In this document: piece by piece, positions 7,906 to 16,087 of the stretch | Position numbering within the stretch: the stretch's first letter is position 1 | Layout: each line of letters starts with the position of its first letter | Virus record (IMG/VR): IMGVR_UViG_3300023083_000010 | Coordinates: 1 to 34,814 of that record | Source: a virus | DNA length: 34,814 nt | Strand: one strand, 5' to 3' | The notes under the pieces: generated by a model | Database searches by the model: none | Seen by the model: only the letters and a program-made list of their open reading frames with translations | What the model was told of the DNA's origin: nothing | Position numbers and translations under genes: made by a program

Positions 7906-8177
7906 CGGACGCCGAGGTAGGCGCCCTATGGGGTGCTCTCCTCCCGCTCCTCGACGACGGCACCATCGGCATCGACTTCGCGTTCCACCTACCCCACATC
8001 GATATCGAACCTGAGTCCCCGGTGTGGGAGGAGAGATCGTGGCATTACGTCCGCGACCTCATCCTCCGCTTCCGCGTGATCCCCGACACAGCAGTAAGAA
8101 AGGCGGATCTCGATGTTCGAGGTAGGCAAGCTAGTCGCAAGGATCGCACTCGAGGGCGCCCAGGTATTCCGGGATGA
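7231..8177 (+). CDS. Tail assembly chaperone, long form made by -1 frameshift (gpGT-like)
   Basis: The -1 frame relative to the short form is open from 7575 to the TGA at 8175-8177 and has no credible start of its own. Its product holds segments typical of the T part of GT chaperones (LPALADAEVGALWGALLPL, LLDDGTIGIDFAFHLPHID, PVWEERSWHYVRDLILRF), so it is clearly coding. The joint product shares the short form's N-terminus and continues after a slip within about 7683-7900. The extension overlaps the tape measure start (8113) by 65 bases. The exact slip point is not certain; CCTAAAA at 7710-7716 is the best candidate that I see. Confidence 0.75.
7710..7716 (+). promoter_or_regulatory. Candidate -1 slippery site
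   Basis: CCTAAAA is read as C CTA AAA in the chaperone frame, directly after the conserved NEGGGTNGS segment where slips often occur in this gene family. The A-site codon AAA re-pairs perfectly after a -1 slip, but the P-site CTA to CCT re-pairing is poor, so this is not a canonical heptamer. No other better site is evident in the overlap. Confidence 0.35.
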
Positions 8178-10812
8178 CCTCCACAAAGTAGGCAAAGAGT
8201 TCGACAACCTCTCCGACACGGGCAAGGCGTCACTCACCTCCCTCGGTACAGGGATGGTCACGCTCGGCGCCGGAATCATCGCACTCGCCTCTCTCGCGAT
8301 CGCCCGGTTCGCATCGTTCGATAAGGCCATGTCTCAGGTGTCCGCGACGATGGATGACACCTCAACGGCCGGCGTCGAGAACATGCGAAAGCTCCGCGAC
8401 GCCGCGATCGAGGCGGGCGCAACCTCTGTCTACACGGCAGAGGAGGCCGCGGGCGGCGTTGCGGAACTCGCTCGAGCGGGCGTCCAAGCCGCCGACATCC
8501 TCGGCGGAGGTCTCACCGGTTCCCTCGCGCTCGCCGCGGCCGGTGAAATCTCCGTCGCAGAGGCCGCGGAGGTTGCCTCGACCGCCATGACCCAGTTCCG
8601 GTTGTCCGGCGAGCAGATCCCCCACCTCGCCGACCTCCTCGCCGCGGGCGCGAACAAGGCACAAGGTGGCGTAGGCGATCTGTCTATGGCGCTCAAGCAA
8701 TCGGGTCTCGTGGCCGCGCAGATGGGTCTCTCCGTCGAGGACACCATCGGCACCCTCACCGCGTTCGCCTCGGCCGGTCTCCTCGGTTCGGACGCGGGCA
8801 CCTCGTTCCGCACCATGCTCCTCGCCCTCGCGAACCCGTCGGGAGAGGCCGCGGCAGCGCTCAAGAAATACAACATCGAGGCCTACGATGCCCAAGGCAA
8901 CTTCGTTGGCATCGCCTCGTTGCAGGATCAACTCCGCGAGGGTTTCAAGGGCGTTTCATCCGCACAGCGCGACGCCGCGCTCGCAACGATCTTCGGATCC
9001 GACGCGATCCGCGCCGCGAATGTTCTCTACGCCGAGTCCGACAAGTCGATCTCTGACTGGACGGCGGCGATCGACGAGAACGGTGCCGCGGCGCGCACGG
9101 CCGGAGAACTGCAAAACAACCTCGCGGGCGACGTCGAGAAGCTCGGAGGCGCGTTCGACTCCGCACTCATCAAGACCGGCACCGGGGCGAACGATTCCCT
9201 CCGTGACATGGTGCAACTCCTCACCGCGCTTATCGACGCCTATGGCAATCTCCCGCCCCAGATCCAAAGCACCGTTCTCGGTCTCAGCCTCGGCGCGGGC
9301 GCAATTCTGATATTCGGTGGGTCGCTCCTCATGACGATCCCGAAAATCGCCGAGTTCCGAATCGCTGTCAGAACTCTCGGCAACGAGTTCCCCATCATGG
9401 CGGGCAAGGCTAAGGCCGCGTCCGCGTTCTTGGGAGGCCCGTGGGGTATCGCGATCGCTCTCGCGGTCGGCGCCCTCGGGATGTTCATCGACCGCCAGGT
9501 GCAGACCGCGGCCAACGCCCAGGCGTTCACGGACACGCTTGACACCCAGACCGGCGCGATCACCGATGCCACGCGCGCGATGGTCGCGAACCGTCTCCAA
9601 ACAGAGGGCGCCTACGATGCCGCGCTCAAGGCAGGGGTTGGGCAAGAGGAACTCACCGACGCGATCCTCAAGGGCGGAGACGCACTCGACAACGTAAAGG
9701 CCAAGCTCGGAGGCGGGTTCTCCGAGGAGTTTGCCGCCACAATGGGACTCGTCCTCACGCCGACCCAGAAAGCCGCAAACTCCGTCAACGAACTGTCCAC
9801 CGAACTCGGCCGCGGCAAGGACGGATTCAAGAACATCACCGAGGCCGGAGTGGAGGCCGCGGAAACCGGTGAGTACGTCGCCGGCACATACGACGAAACC
9901 GCTACGGCGGTCGAGGGACTCACCCTCAACGTCAACGAACTCATCGACGCGCTCAACAAGGCGAACGGTGTACAGATCAGCGCGGAGGAGGCGGCGATCC
10001 GATACGCCGAGCAACTCCGCGAAATCTCGGCAGCAGGCAAGGAATCCAACGCGGGGATCTCGCTCAGTACCGCGGAGGGCACCAAGAATCGCAACATGCT
10101 CCTCGATCTCGCTAAGGCCGGACAGGATGTCGCGAAAGCGCACCTCGACGCGGGTGGATCTGTAGAGGAGTACGCGGCACAGATCACCAAGTCCCGAGAC
10201 AAGTTCATCGAACAGGCACGGGCACTCGGCGCGACCAGTAGCCAGGCCAACGCCCTCGCAGATTCGATCTACCGGATCCCGAACAAGACCGAGTTGCAGA
10301 TCATCGCGAACACCAAGGCGGCGGAGAAAAACGTTGCGGATCTCGGGGCAAGGATCCGCGGACTCTCGACAACGATTACGATCACAGCCGCGGCGACCGC
10401 AGTAAAGAACGCCGCCAGCACGATCGGCAAAGCTGACGGCGGGATCCTCGAGTTCTACGCCAACGGCGGGATGCGCGAAAACCATGTCGCGCAGATCGCC
10501 CGCGCGGGAACGACGCGCATATGGAACGAGCCAGAGACCGGAGGCGAGGGGTATATCCCGCTCGCAGAGTCCAAGCGCGGCGGGGCATTGCCGGTGCTCG
10601 AGCAGATCGCCAGCTTGTTCGGATTCGACCTAACCCCCAAGGGTTCGGGAAAGAGCAGCGCACCAGGCGCATCCTCGACGGCGGGTGGCGGAGAGCGGCG
10701 GTTCGCGATCTCGGGCAAACTCGATATCGGTGGGGTGCTCGTTGACCTCATCGATGGGCAGATCGAGGAATACGACAGCGACCTCGCGGTCGCAACGGAG
10801 GGACGCTCATGA
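8113..10812 (+). CDS. Tape measure protein
   Basis: An 899-aa protein with AGAAAGGCGG before its ATG. The N-terminal ~330 residues have the TP901-type tape measure core (ARFASFDKAMSQVSATMDD, the TSVYTAEEAAGGVAELARAG region, then SLEDTIGTLTAFASAGLLG-like segments). Hydrophobic stretches lie at about 47-66, 385-413 and 445-460, and could be membrane-active on DNA entry. The rest is helical and Ala/Glu-rich with a Ser/Gly-rich end. Its length sets the tail length; by the usual ~0.15 nm per residue rule of thumb the tail would be roughly 130 nm. The final bases overlap the next gene by 4 (ATGA). Confidence 0.92.
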   Translation: MFEVGKLVARIALEGAQVFRDDLHKVGKEFDNLSDTGKASLTSLGTGMVTLGAGIIALASLAIARFASFDKAMSQVSATMDDTSTAGVENMRKLRDAAIEAGATSVYTAEEAAGGVAELARAGVQAADILGGGLTGSLALAAAGEISVAEAAEVASTAMTQFRLSGEQIPHLADLLAAGANKAQGGVGDLSMALKQSGLVAAQMGLSVEDTIGTLTAFASAGLLGSDAGTSFRTMLLALANPSGEAAAALKKYNIEAYDAQGNFVGIASLQDQLREGFKGVSSAQRDAALATIFGSDAIRAANVLYAESDKSISDWTAAIDENGAAARTAGELQNNLAGDVEKLGGAFDSALIKTGTGANDSLRDMVQLLTALIDAYGNLPPQIQSTVLGLSLGAGAILIFGGSLLMTIPKIAEFRIAVRTLGNEFPIMAGKAKAASAFLGGPWGIAIALAVGALGMFIDRQVQTAANAQAFTDTLDTQTGAITDATRAMVANRLQTEGAYDAALKAGVGQEELTDAILKGGDALDNVKAKLGGGFSEEFAATMGLVLTPTQKAANSVNELSTELGRGKDGFKNITEAGVEAAETGEYVAGTYDETATAVEGLTLNVNELIDALNKANGVQISAEEAAIRYAEQLREISAAGKESNAGISLSTAEGTKNRNMLLDLAKAGQDVAKAHLDAGGSVEEYAAQITKSRDKFIEQARALGATSSQANALADSIYRIPNKTELQIIANTKAAEKNVADLGARIRGLSTTITITAAATAVKNAASTIGKADGGILEFYANGGMRENHVAQIARAGTTRIWNEPETGGEGYIPLAESKRGGALPVLEQIASLFGFDLTPKGSGKSSAPGASSTAGGGERRFAISGKLDIGGVLVDLIDGQIEEYDSDLAVATEGRS

Positions 10813-12104
10813 GCATCGTTGCAACACCGGATGCCGCCTACTCCCCGCCGCGGGTGGCGATCGCGCTCGGCGTGGGCGCGGGTAACGTCATGGCGTCCGC
10901 CTCGGTGTGGCGTGTGCGCGACGGTCGACGCACCCTCCTCCGCACCCAACCCGAACTAGGGTCGGATGTCGCGACGGTCTACGACTACGAGTGCCCCCGC
11001 CAGGTGCCCGTGACTTATGAGTGGTCAGGAACTTACACCGACCCGGTGGCCTACCCGACGGTGTGGAACGAAACGTGGTCGAACACCTCCGCATGGACGG
11101 CGGTCGGAACGTGGAACGTATCCGCGGGCAAGGTGCGAAACACAGGAACCGGTTTCCAAACTCTCACGAGGGCGACTGGGGTAGCAAAAAAGCATCGAGT
11201 CACGGTCGGATCAATAGCCGGTTTCGCAGACGGTGCCCGTGTCGAGTTCCTCAACGCCGGCGTCGTCAAGATCGCCCTGTATCTCGACCCGTTCGTGGGC
11301 ACGCTCATTATCCTCGTCAACGGAGTTTCGATTCCCAACGCGATCTCTCCGGCATCGCCCATGCTCATCGACATGCTCGGGAACACCGTGACCATCACGG
11401 GCACAGGAGGCACCGCGTCATCGGCACAGGATGTCTCGATCGATAGTGTGCGACTCACGAGCGTCGCCGACTTCGCCAATGAGGTCGTTATTGGGTCGAT
11501 CTTTGTGCAGGACTACCCCGCAGCCCCAACAGCAATCTCGGGAACCTCCAACGAAATCACTCTCGACGTCGACGAGACGTGGCTCGTGCATCCCGCGCTC
11601 GTGAATCTGTCGGTGCCGCTTGGCTACGAGGATGTCGAGGTTCTGGGCATTGGCGATATCGGTTCGATCCGCAACGCGGCCGATGTCGCCATGCACAAGG
11701 TCATGGGCAACCCGCGTCCTGTTTCCGTGGCGTCCGGCGACCGTGGCGACGACGAACTCACGATGACGCTCTCCTCGGTCACGCGCGCGGAGGAACTTGC
11801 CCTCGTCGAATTGTTCCGCGATCAAACACCGATCCTCATACTCACCCCGCCGTCGTGGAAACTCGACTTTGCGGATGACTACTACCAGGTGGGAGACGTC
11901 GTGCGAACGCGGCTCATCCAGGTCGAGGGGTTCACATACAAGGACATCGCATTCCCCCTCGTGGCCGTCGAGTCGCCGGCCGTGAACGTGTCCGACTCGA
12001 ACTGGACTTACAACGTCCTTGTTGTCGTCGAAGCAACCTACGATTCCATACCCCTCGACTTCGCGACCTACAGCGACGTCGAGACCCGGACGGAGATCGC
12101 GTAA
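10809..12104 (+). CDS. Distal tail / minor tail protein
   Basis: A 431-aa protein overlapping the tape measure stop by 4 bases. It is beta-rich throughout. The N-terminal 80 residues and the region after about 235 read like the Dit-type ring protein of actinophages (IVTTYDYECP-like segment, DETWLVHPALVNLSVPL, then MGNPRPVSVASGDRGDDELTMTL). Residues about 90-225 look like an inserted carbohydrate-binding-type beta-sandwich (AYPTVWNETWSNTSAWTAVG, then a jelly-roll-like pattern to SIDSVRLTSV). Such insertions in Dit proteins can bind host sugars. Position right after the tape measure supports a tail-tip role. Confidence 0.7.
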   Translation: MSIVATPDAAYSPPRVAIALGVGAGNVMASASVWRVRDGRRTLLRTQPELGSDVATVYDYECPRQVPVTYEWSGTYTDPVAYPTVWNETWSNTSAWTAVGTWNVSAGKVRNTGTGFQTLTRATGVAKKHRVTVGSIAGFADGARVEFLNAGVVKIALYLDPFVGTLIILVNGVSIPNAISPASPMLIDMLGNTVTITGTGGTASSAQDVSIDSVRLTSVADFANEVVIGSIFVQDYPAAPTAISGTSNEITLDVDETWLVHPALVNLSVPLGYEDVEVLGIGDIGSIRNAADVAMHKVMGNPRPVSVASGDRGDDELTMTLSSVTRAEELALVELFRDQTPILILTPPSWKLDFADDYYQVGDVVRTRLIQVEGFTYKDIAFPLVAVESPAVNVSDSNWTYNVLVVVEATYDSIPLDFATYSDVETRTEIA

Positions 12105-13195
12105 TGCGTCCGGTATCTGCCCAATTCCTCGACGCGCTTGGTAGCCCTCACAAGGTATGCACCACCATCACCGCCACCACGCCCCTCGGCGACGAGATTA
12201 CGCTCAAGCCGCTCGGTGGCCGTGTGGTGTGCGACACGGCATCTATCCGTCGCCGGAGCGCAAACATTACGGCAGAGGCAACCCCGGCCGAGGTGCGTCT
12301 CATCACAACGCCAGGAACATTGTTCCGCATCGATCACGGAATCGACTACAGACATGGAGACCCGGAACTCGTGCCCGTGTTTCACGGAGAACTCGCGGAT
12401 CCCGACGAACCGCTTGCCTCGGGGTCGATATCGCTAGCGTTCCTCGATGACACAGCACGGTTGGCGCGCTGCCCGTTCGTCACTCCATACGTTCCATTCG
12501 CGGGCATCACACGAGCAATAGCGATTCGCGACATTGTGCTCGCAGCAAGTCCGCTAACCGCAATGATTATCACCGCCACAGACACAGGCACCGTTGGCGC
12601 ACAGATGTTCACCGGGTCACGGTTATCCGCAATCGAGAAACTCGCGACCGACGGAAATATCGAGGCATTTTTCGACCCCACTGGAACGTTCATCATTCGC
12701 GACGCCCCATCAACGAGCACGCCTCCTGTGTGGACGATCAAGGCAGGCCGGGGCGGGACGCTCATGAAAGCTAACCGCCGCCGCCCACTGACTAAGCTCA
12801 TCAACTCCGTACAGGTACGACCATCGGGAACCTCTGGCTCTCAAGTATGGAAACCACAAACAGCGACCATCACTGATATCGCTAATCCGTTGCACCCCAA
12901 CTACATCGGCCTCGCAACGTTCATCATCGACTCGCCGAGCATTGATTCCACGGCAAGCGCTGTAGATATCGCATATAAGAATCTAGCCAGGCGAGCAAGC
13001 ATCCCCGTGTCTCTCTCGCTCGCAGCGTTATCAAATCCGGCACTCGAGGGGAACGATGTTATTGGCATTCAGACCGCCGCCGCTGGGCAGAACGAGGCAC
13101 TCGGGTTCCAACACTGGATCGACGCATTCGACATCGACCTCAAGGCCGGTTCGATGAACGTAGTAACTCGAGAGCAGGTGAGCATCGATGGCTAG
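12104..13195 (+). CDS. Minor tail protein (tail-tip hub-like, DUF5047-type)
   Basis: A 363-aa protein; its ATG overlaps the upstream TAA by 1 base (TAATG). The N-terminus MRPVSAQFLDALGSPHKV and the segment VFHGELADPDE are typical of the DUF5047-like minor tail proteins that follow the Dit gene in actinophages. The core has domains resembling tail-hub proteins (VTPYVPFAGIT, SRLSAIEKLATDGNIEAFFDPTG). It probably forms the tip of the tail and closes the tube. The family call is from memory of sequence patterns and needs a profile search. Confidence 0.65.
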   Translation: MRPVSAQFLDALGSPHKVCTTITATTPLGDEITLKPLGGRVVCDTASIRRRSANITAEATPAEVRLITTPGTLFRIDHGIDYRHGDPELVPVFHGELADPDEPLASGSISLAFLDDTARLARCPFVTPYVPFAGITRAIAIRDIVLAASPLTAMIITATDTGTVGAQMFTGSRLSAIEKLATDGNIEAFFDPTGTFIIRDAPSTSTPPVWTIKAGRGGTLMKANRRRPLTKLINSVQVRPSGTSGSQVWKPQTATITDIANPLHPNYIGLATFIIDSPSIDSTASAVDIAYKNLARRASIPVSLSLAALSNPALEGNDVIGIQTAAAGQNEALGFQHWIDAFDIDLKAGSMNVVTREQVSIDG

Positions 13196-13418
13196 AGTCC
13201 GATCTCGAGTACCCGCATCACTCCTCGAACGCTACGGAGAACCCATTTACCGTGTCCCGTGCACGATCGTTCAAGTCACTCCGCTCCTCGTCGACATGAT
13301 GGGCGGCACGAACCTCCCGGCCACCAAAGTCGCAGGAGCCACCTACACGCTCAACGCACCCGCCCTCGCCTACATCTCGGCAACCGGCGTCCCGCAAGTC
13401 CTACCGATCGGAGTCTGA
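13188..13418 (+). CDS. Small tail-module protein, 76 aa, unknown function
   Basis: ATG start overlapping the previous gene by 8 bases. The product begins with a basic segment (MARVRSRVPASLLERYG) and continues as a short beta-rich domain (RVPCTIVQVTPLLVDMMGG, TYTLNAPALAYI). Similar small proteins sit between the tail hub and receptor-binding genes of actinophages, where they may join the tip to the fibre. I do not recognise a defined family. One base separates it from the next gene. Confidence 0.6.
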   Translation: MARVRSRVPASLLERYGEPIYRVPCTIVQVTPLLVDMMGGTNLPATKVAGATYTLNAPALAYISATGVPQVLPIGV

Positions 13419-13419
13419 A

Positions 13420-14091
13420 ATGCCCACCACTCGAGGCCGCTTGAAACTGCCCATCCCGGTCGGAGGCGATGCACCCGCCATTCCCGCCGACTTCGGATCT
13501 CTCGCCGACAGGATAAACGTGGTGAGCGGTGCGGGGGTTGTATTCGTCGCAGATGCTACCGCGCGTGCCGCTCTAGTCACGAACGCCGATGTGTTCAATG
13601 GTCTCTATGTTTACCAGGACGACACTAAAGAAACGTGGCGTTATTTTAGCGGGTGGAAACTGTGGGATGTTCCCTATAAGACTTTCACGCCGTCACTCGT
13701 CACCGGCACCCTCGGCAATGGCACTCTCGTGGGCGGATTTTCTGTTTCGTCCGGGCAAATGGAGGGATGGGCTAAGTGGACATTCGGATCTACGTCGGCG
13801 ATTGCATCCGGTGGCGGAGTGTTGGCGCCTCCTGTGGCAATGGACTCAAGCCTCCCTGTCTATAGTTCCTTGGGAACCGTGTTCATGCGTGACCAGTCAT
13901 CAGGCGATTTTCACAACGGGCACCTCGTGATCGGAGCGAACCTCGGAGAAATGCTCCCTCTCCGGGCGCTGCAACCCGCGTCTTACACCGCTGCACAAAT
14001 GGGGCAGTTGGGATCTATAGCATCATCGAGCCCACTGCCTTGGACGAACCTCGACTCGATCTCCTACGCATTCCGCGCACCGGCTGCCTAA
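13420..14091 (+). CDS. Minor tail protein, probable receptor-binding tip
   Basis: A 223-aa protein, ATG 1 base after the previous stop. Residues about 1-80 are a conserved-looking N-terminal linker (GDAPAIPADFGSLADRINV; ALVTNADVFNGLYVYQDDTKETWRYF), the common tail-fibre attachment pattern. The remainder is Gly/Ser-rich beta with aromatic residues, as in a receptor-binding head. Base use is less GC-biased at third positions than in the head genes, a common sign of rapid exchange in receptor-binding genes. It is last in the tail module; the lysis genes follow with a TAATG overlap. Confidence 0.6.
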   Translation: MPTTRGRLKLPIPVGGDAPAIPADFGSLADRINVVSGAGVVFVADATARAALVTNADVFNGLYVYQDDTKETWRYFSGWKLWDVPYKTFTPSLVTGTLGNGTLVGGFSVSSGQMEGWAKWTFGSTSAIASGGGVLAPPVAMDSSLPVYSSLGTVFMRDQSSGDFHNGHLVIGANLGEMLPLRALQPASYTAAQMGQLGSIASSSPLPWTNLDSISYAFRAPAA

Positions 14092-14876
14092 TGAGCATCA
14101 TCATCGAGCACCCGTTCCCCGGTGCGGCGGTCGGCGCTGATTGGGCATGGCACAAAGCCAACAACTACGAGGGCGGCAACGACTACATTGTCGGCGCTGG
14201 GCAGCGGTTCGAGGCACCCGCCGACGGTGTCGCACAATACATCGGCAACGGGCAGATCATCCTCACCCTCGACGACGGACGCAAGATCGGATGCCGCGAG
14301 ATCACCTCGTCAGTCATCACGATGAAACCCGTTCGGGTCAAGCGCGGCGATCTCCTCGCATACACCGGGCGCCGTGTCTACCGCAACGGAAAGTGGATCG
14401 CCTTGTGGCCGCACGTCGACGGCATCACCAAGGGCGGCACCCGCGTTCCGTTCGAGCCGTGGGTCAACACGGGCAGCACCCCAGCCGGGGGCGACGGCAC
14501 CCCGATAACCGCAACAGAAAAGGATGATGACATGAAGTTCCTCAGCCACAAGACACAGACAATCTGGTATCTGGTCGGCGAGTTCACGACGACCCGAACC
14601 CGTGATATCGCGGTCGCCCGCGACTGGAAAGAGTCTCACGGTGCATCGGTCACCTGCACGGGTGACGCGATCAAGGCACTCATTCTCGTCGCCGAGAACA
14701 ACGCGGCAACTAGCGCCGCCAAGACCCAGGCCGCGGTTAAGTCCGCCCTCACAGGCACGATCGTCGCACCTGTCATCGACTACGACGAGATCGCGCGCCG
14801 CGTGAACGCCGAACTCCAAGACGAGTTCGACGCCGCCCCAGGCCGCACCGTCGACGAACTCCGCGACAGGATCTAA
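14091..14876 (+). CDS. Probable endolysin with M23-like N-terminal domain
   Basis: A 261-aa protein; ATG overlaps the upstream TAA. Residues 1-145 resemble a lysostaphin-type (M23) fold: WHKANNYEGGND near the start, the strand pair GQRFEAPADGVAQYIGNG, the DG turn at LTLDDGRK, and a closing LWPHVDG where M23 peptidases have their second His motif. The zinc ligands are not all obvious, so catalysis is inferred. Residues about 146-261 are a separate helical C-terminal module that may bind the cell wall. An in-frame internal start with a good ribosome site lies at 14532. Three membrane-protein genes follow, which supports a lysis role. Confidence 0.55.
   Translation: MSIIIEHPFPGAAVGADWAWHKANNYEGGNDYIVGAGQRFEAPADGVAQYIGNGQIILTLDDGRKIGCREITSSVITMKPVRVKRGDLLAYTGRRVYRNGKWIALWPHVDGITKGGTRVPFEPWVNTGSTPAGGDGTPITATEKDDDMKFLSHKTQTIWYLVGEFTTTRTRDIAVARDWKESHGASVTCTGDAIKALILVAENNAATSAAKTQAAVKSALTGTIVAPVIDYDEIARRVNAELQDEFDAAPGRTVDELRDRI
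14532..14876 (+). CDS. Internal in-frame start: short form of endolysin, C-terminal domain only
   Basis: ATG 14532 is in frame with the endolysin and is preceded by AAAAGGA (14518-14524) at 7 bases, an ideal spacing and stronger than the site for the full gene. It would make a 114-aa protein starting MKFLSHKTQTIWYLVGEF, exactly at the boundary between the peptidase-like and C-terminal domains. Dual-start endolysins with a separate cell-wall-binding subunit are known in other phages. This is inference from signal and domain boundary. Confidence 0.45.
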   Translation: MKFLSHKTQTIWYLVGEFTTTRTRDIAVARDWKESHGASVTCTGDAIKALILVAENNAATSAAKTQAAVKSALTGTIVAPVIDYDEIARRVNAELQDEFDAAPGRTVDELRDRI

Positions 14877-14880
14877 CCTC

Positions 14881-15303
14881 ATGATCCGCACTAGCCTCCA
14901 ACACGTCGTGCGCGCCGGGATGTGGTTGTTCTCGCGCATCGCGGAACCGCGCGTACCTCGCCTTATCCAGTTCGGCATATACCTCTGCCTTGGGTGGGCG
15001 GGGCACCTCGTGCTCCTCAACCCGCCCGCCTCGTTCACGGCCGAACTCGGCGGTTACGTCATCGTGTTCGCATGGTTCCTCACCCTCGGCGCGGCGGCGG
15101 GCGCCGTCGCCGTCCTCCCCGGCACGTGGTGGCTCGAGCGCATGGCCGTCATATCAATATGGGTGGCGCTCGGCCTGTTCACGCTCATAGCAATCGGCAT
15201 CGGCAACTCGCCCATCGGTGCCGCGATCGCCATAGCGCTCGCCGGCGCCCTGATCCAACGGTGGCGTGAGATACGCCAATACCACGTCGCACCCCGGAGG
15301 TAA
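14881..15303 (+). CDS. Membrane protein, about four helices, lysis cassette
   Basis: A 140-aa protein, 4 bases after the endolysin stop, with AGGATCTAA upstream of its ATG. Hydrophobic segments fall at about 29-46 (IQFGIYLCLGWAGHLVLL), 56-80, 88-108 and 112-127, with basic ends. The position and multiple spans suggest a holin or holin-associated protein, but its size is larger than a typical holin, and the small two-helix protein at the cassette end is another holin candidate. No specific family is recognised. Confidence 0.6.
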   Translation: MIRTSLQHVVRAGMWLFSRIAEPRVPRLIQFGIYLCLGWAGHLVLLNPPASFTAELGGYVIVFAWFLTLGAAAGAVAVLPGTWWLERMAVISIWVALGLFTLIAIGIGNSPIGAAIAIALAGALIQRWREIRQYHVAPRR

Positions 15304-15311
15304 CACCGCAC

Positions 15312-15671
15312 ATGTCGCCCGAGACCCTCCAGTTCATCGCTCAAATTATGGTCGGAGGCGGCGGACTCGCACTCCTCGGCTCGGCAGGTCGCGCCGTGTG
15401 GAAACGTGTTACGGGGCGTGCCGGCCGGGAGAAGATCCGCAATACCTCGCTCCTCTCACAGCGTGACGCGGCGGATGCACGCGCGGTCAAGGCATACGCC
15501 GAGCGCGACGAGGAGGCGAGCAAACGCCGCATAATCCAGGAGTACGCGTCGGGTCTCCGAGTGCGTCTCATCGAGGCGGGCATCGAGCCGGACGAGTGGC
15601 CGATCGACACCCGCACCCAACAGCCTCCCCGCGATGGGGAAAAGAAACGCCGCATCCCCGCGGCAGAGTAG
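15312..15671 (+). CDS. Membrane-anchored coiled-coil protein, lysis cassette
   Basis: A 119-aa protein with a strong ribosome site (GGAGGT at 15296-15301). One N-terminal hydrophobic helix (about 6-26, LQFIAQIMVGGGGLALLGSA) is followed by a basic stop (VWKRVTGRAGREK) and a long charged helix (about 45-95, with many E/R/K heptads) that should form a coiled coil in the cytoplasm. The C-terminus is basic and Pro-rich. This layout is common beside holins in actinophages and recalls a Rz- or spanin-like or holin-regulatory partner, but Gram-positive hosts have no outer membrane, so a spanin is unlikely. Confidence 0.55.
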   Translation: MSPETLQFIAQIMVGGGGLALLGSAGRAVWKRVTGRAGREKIRNTSLLSQRDAADARAVKAYAERDEEASKRRIIQEYASGLRVRLIEAGIEPDEWPIDTRTQQPPRDGEKKRRIPAAE

Positions 15672-15678
15672 GAGCATC

Positions 15679-15921
15679 ATGAGCAACACCCCCGCCCCCA
15701 CCGAGACGCCCAACGTCGTTATCGAGAATCCCAACTACCGCCGCATCGCGAACATCGTTGTCGGAGGACTCGGAATTGTCCTCGGAACCGTCATCGTCGT
15801 CGACGGCTCGAGTCCCGCGTTCGACGTCTCGCAGATCACCGGCCCCGCCTCGGCCGGTCTCCTCTACCTCGGGAGTGCCCTCGGCCTCGCCGTGACGTTG
15901 CCGAACATCCCGCGCCGCTAA
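15679..15921 (+). CDS. Two-helix membrane protein, holin candidate
   Basis: An 80-aa protein; ATG with AGTAGGAG upstream, 7 bases after the previous stop. Two hydrophobic helices (about 24-42, IANIVVGGLGIVLGTVIVV, and about 57-75, ASAGLLYLGSALGLAVTL) are joined by a short polar loop. The N-terminus is polar (SNTPAPTETPNVVIEN) and the C-terminus short and basic. Size and topology match class II holins, which form the membrane lesion that releases the endolysin. It is the last virion/lysis gene before a strong terminator. Confidence 0.6.
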   Translation: MSNTPAPTETPNVVIENPNYRRIANIVVGGLGIVLGTVIVVDGSSPAFDVSQITGPASAGLLYLGSALGLAVTLPNIPRR

Positions 15922-15938
15922 CGCTCCGCGAACGACTA

Positions 15939-15968
15939 AGCGCCCCTCCCATTCGTGGGAGGGGCGCT
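15939..15968 (+). terminator. Strong terminator ending the late operon
   Basis: A perfect 13-bp stem (AGCGCCCCTCCCA / TGGGAGGGGCGCT) with a TTCG tetraloop, then ATTCGTGTTT. It lies 17 bases after the holin-candidate stop and marks the convergence of rightward late genes and leftward island genes. The TTCG loop makes it very stable on either strand. Confidence 0.88.
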
Positions 15969-16087
15969 ATTCGTGTTTAACGCGGCGGTCGCGCAGTTGC
16001 CCCCCTCGGATCTTTGGTTCCGAGGTTGCGCTCCGCTTGAGGGCACTTGTAGACATCTTCCCAGTGTCCGAACGCGACCGCCGCTAG
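15969..16087. other. Short non-coding stretch between late terminator and tRNA
   Basis: No supported gene lies here. A weak 7-bp hairpin occurs at 16004-16025 (CCTCGGA / TCCGAGG, 8-base loop) and could end leftward transcripts just past the tRNA. Nothing else is evident. Confidence 0.5.

Noticed and set aside
8956-10485. 509-aa antisense open frame opposite tape measure
   Set aside because: Composition is that of a reverse-complement shadow; the sense strand codes for an unmistakable tape measure protein.
16004-16025. 7-bp hairpin as a strong terminator
   Set aside because: The stem is short, no T-run follows on either strand, and the neighbouring 13-bp hairpin already ends the late operon.
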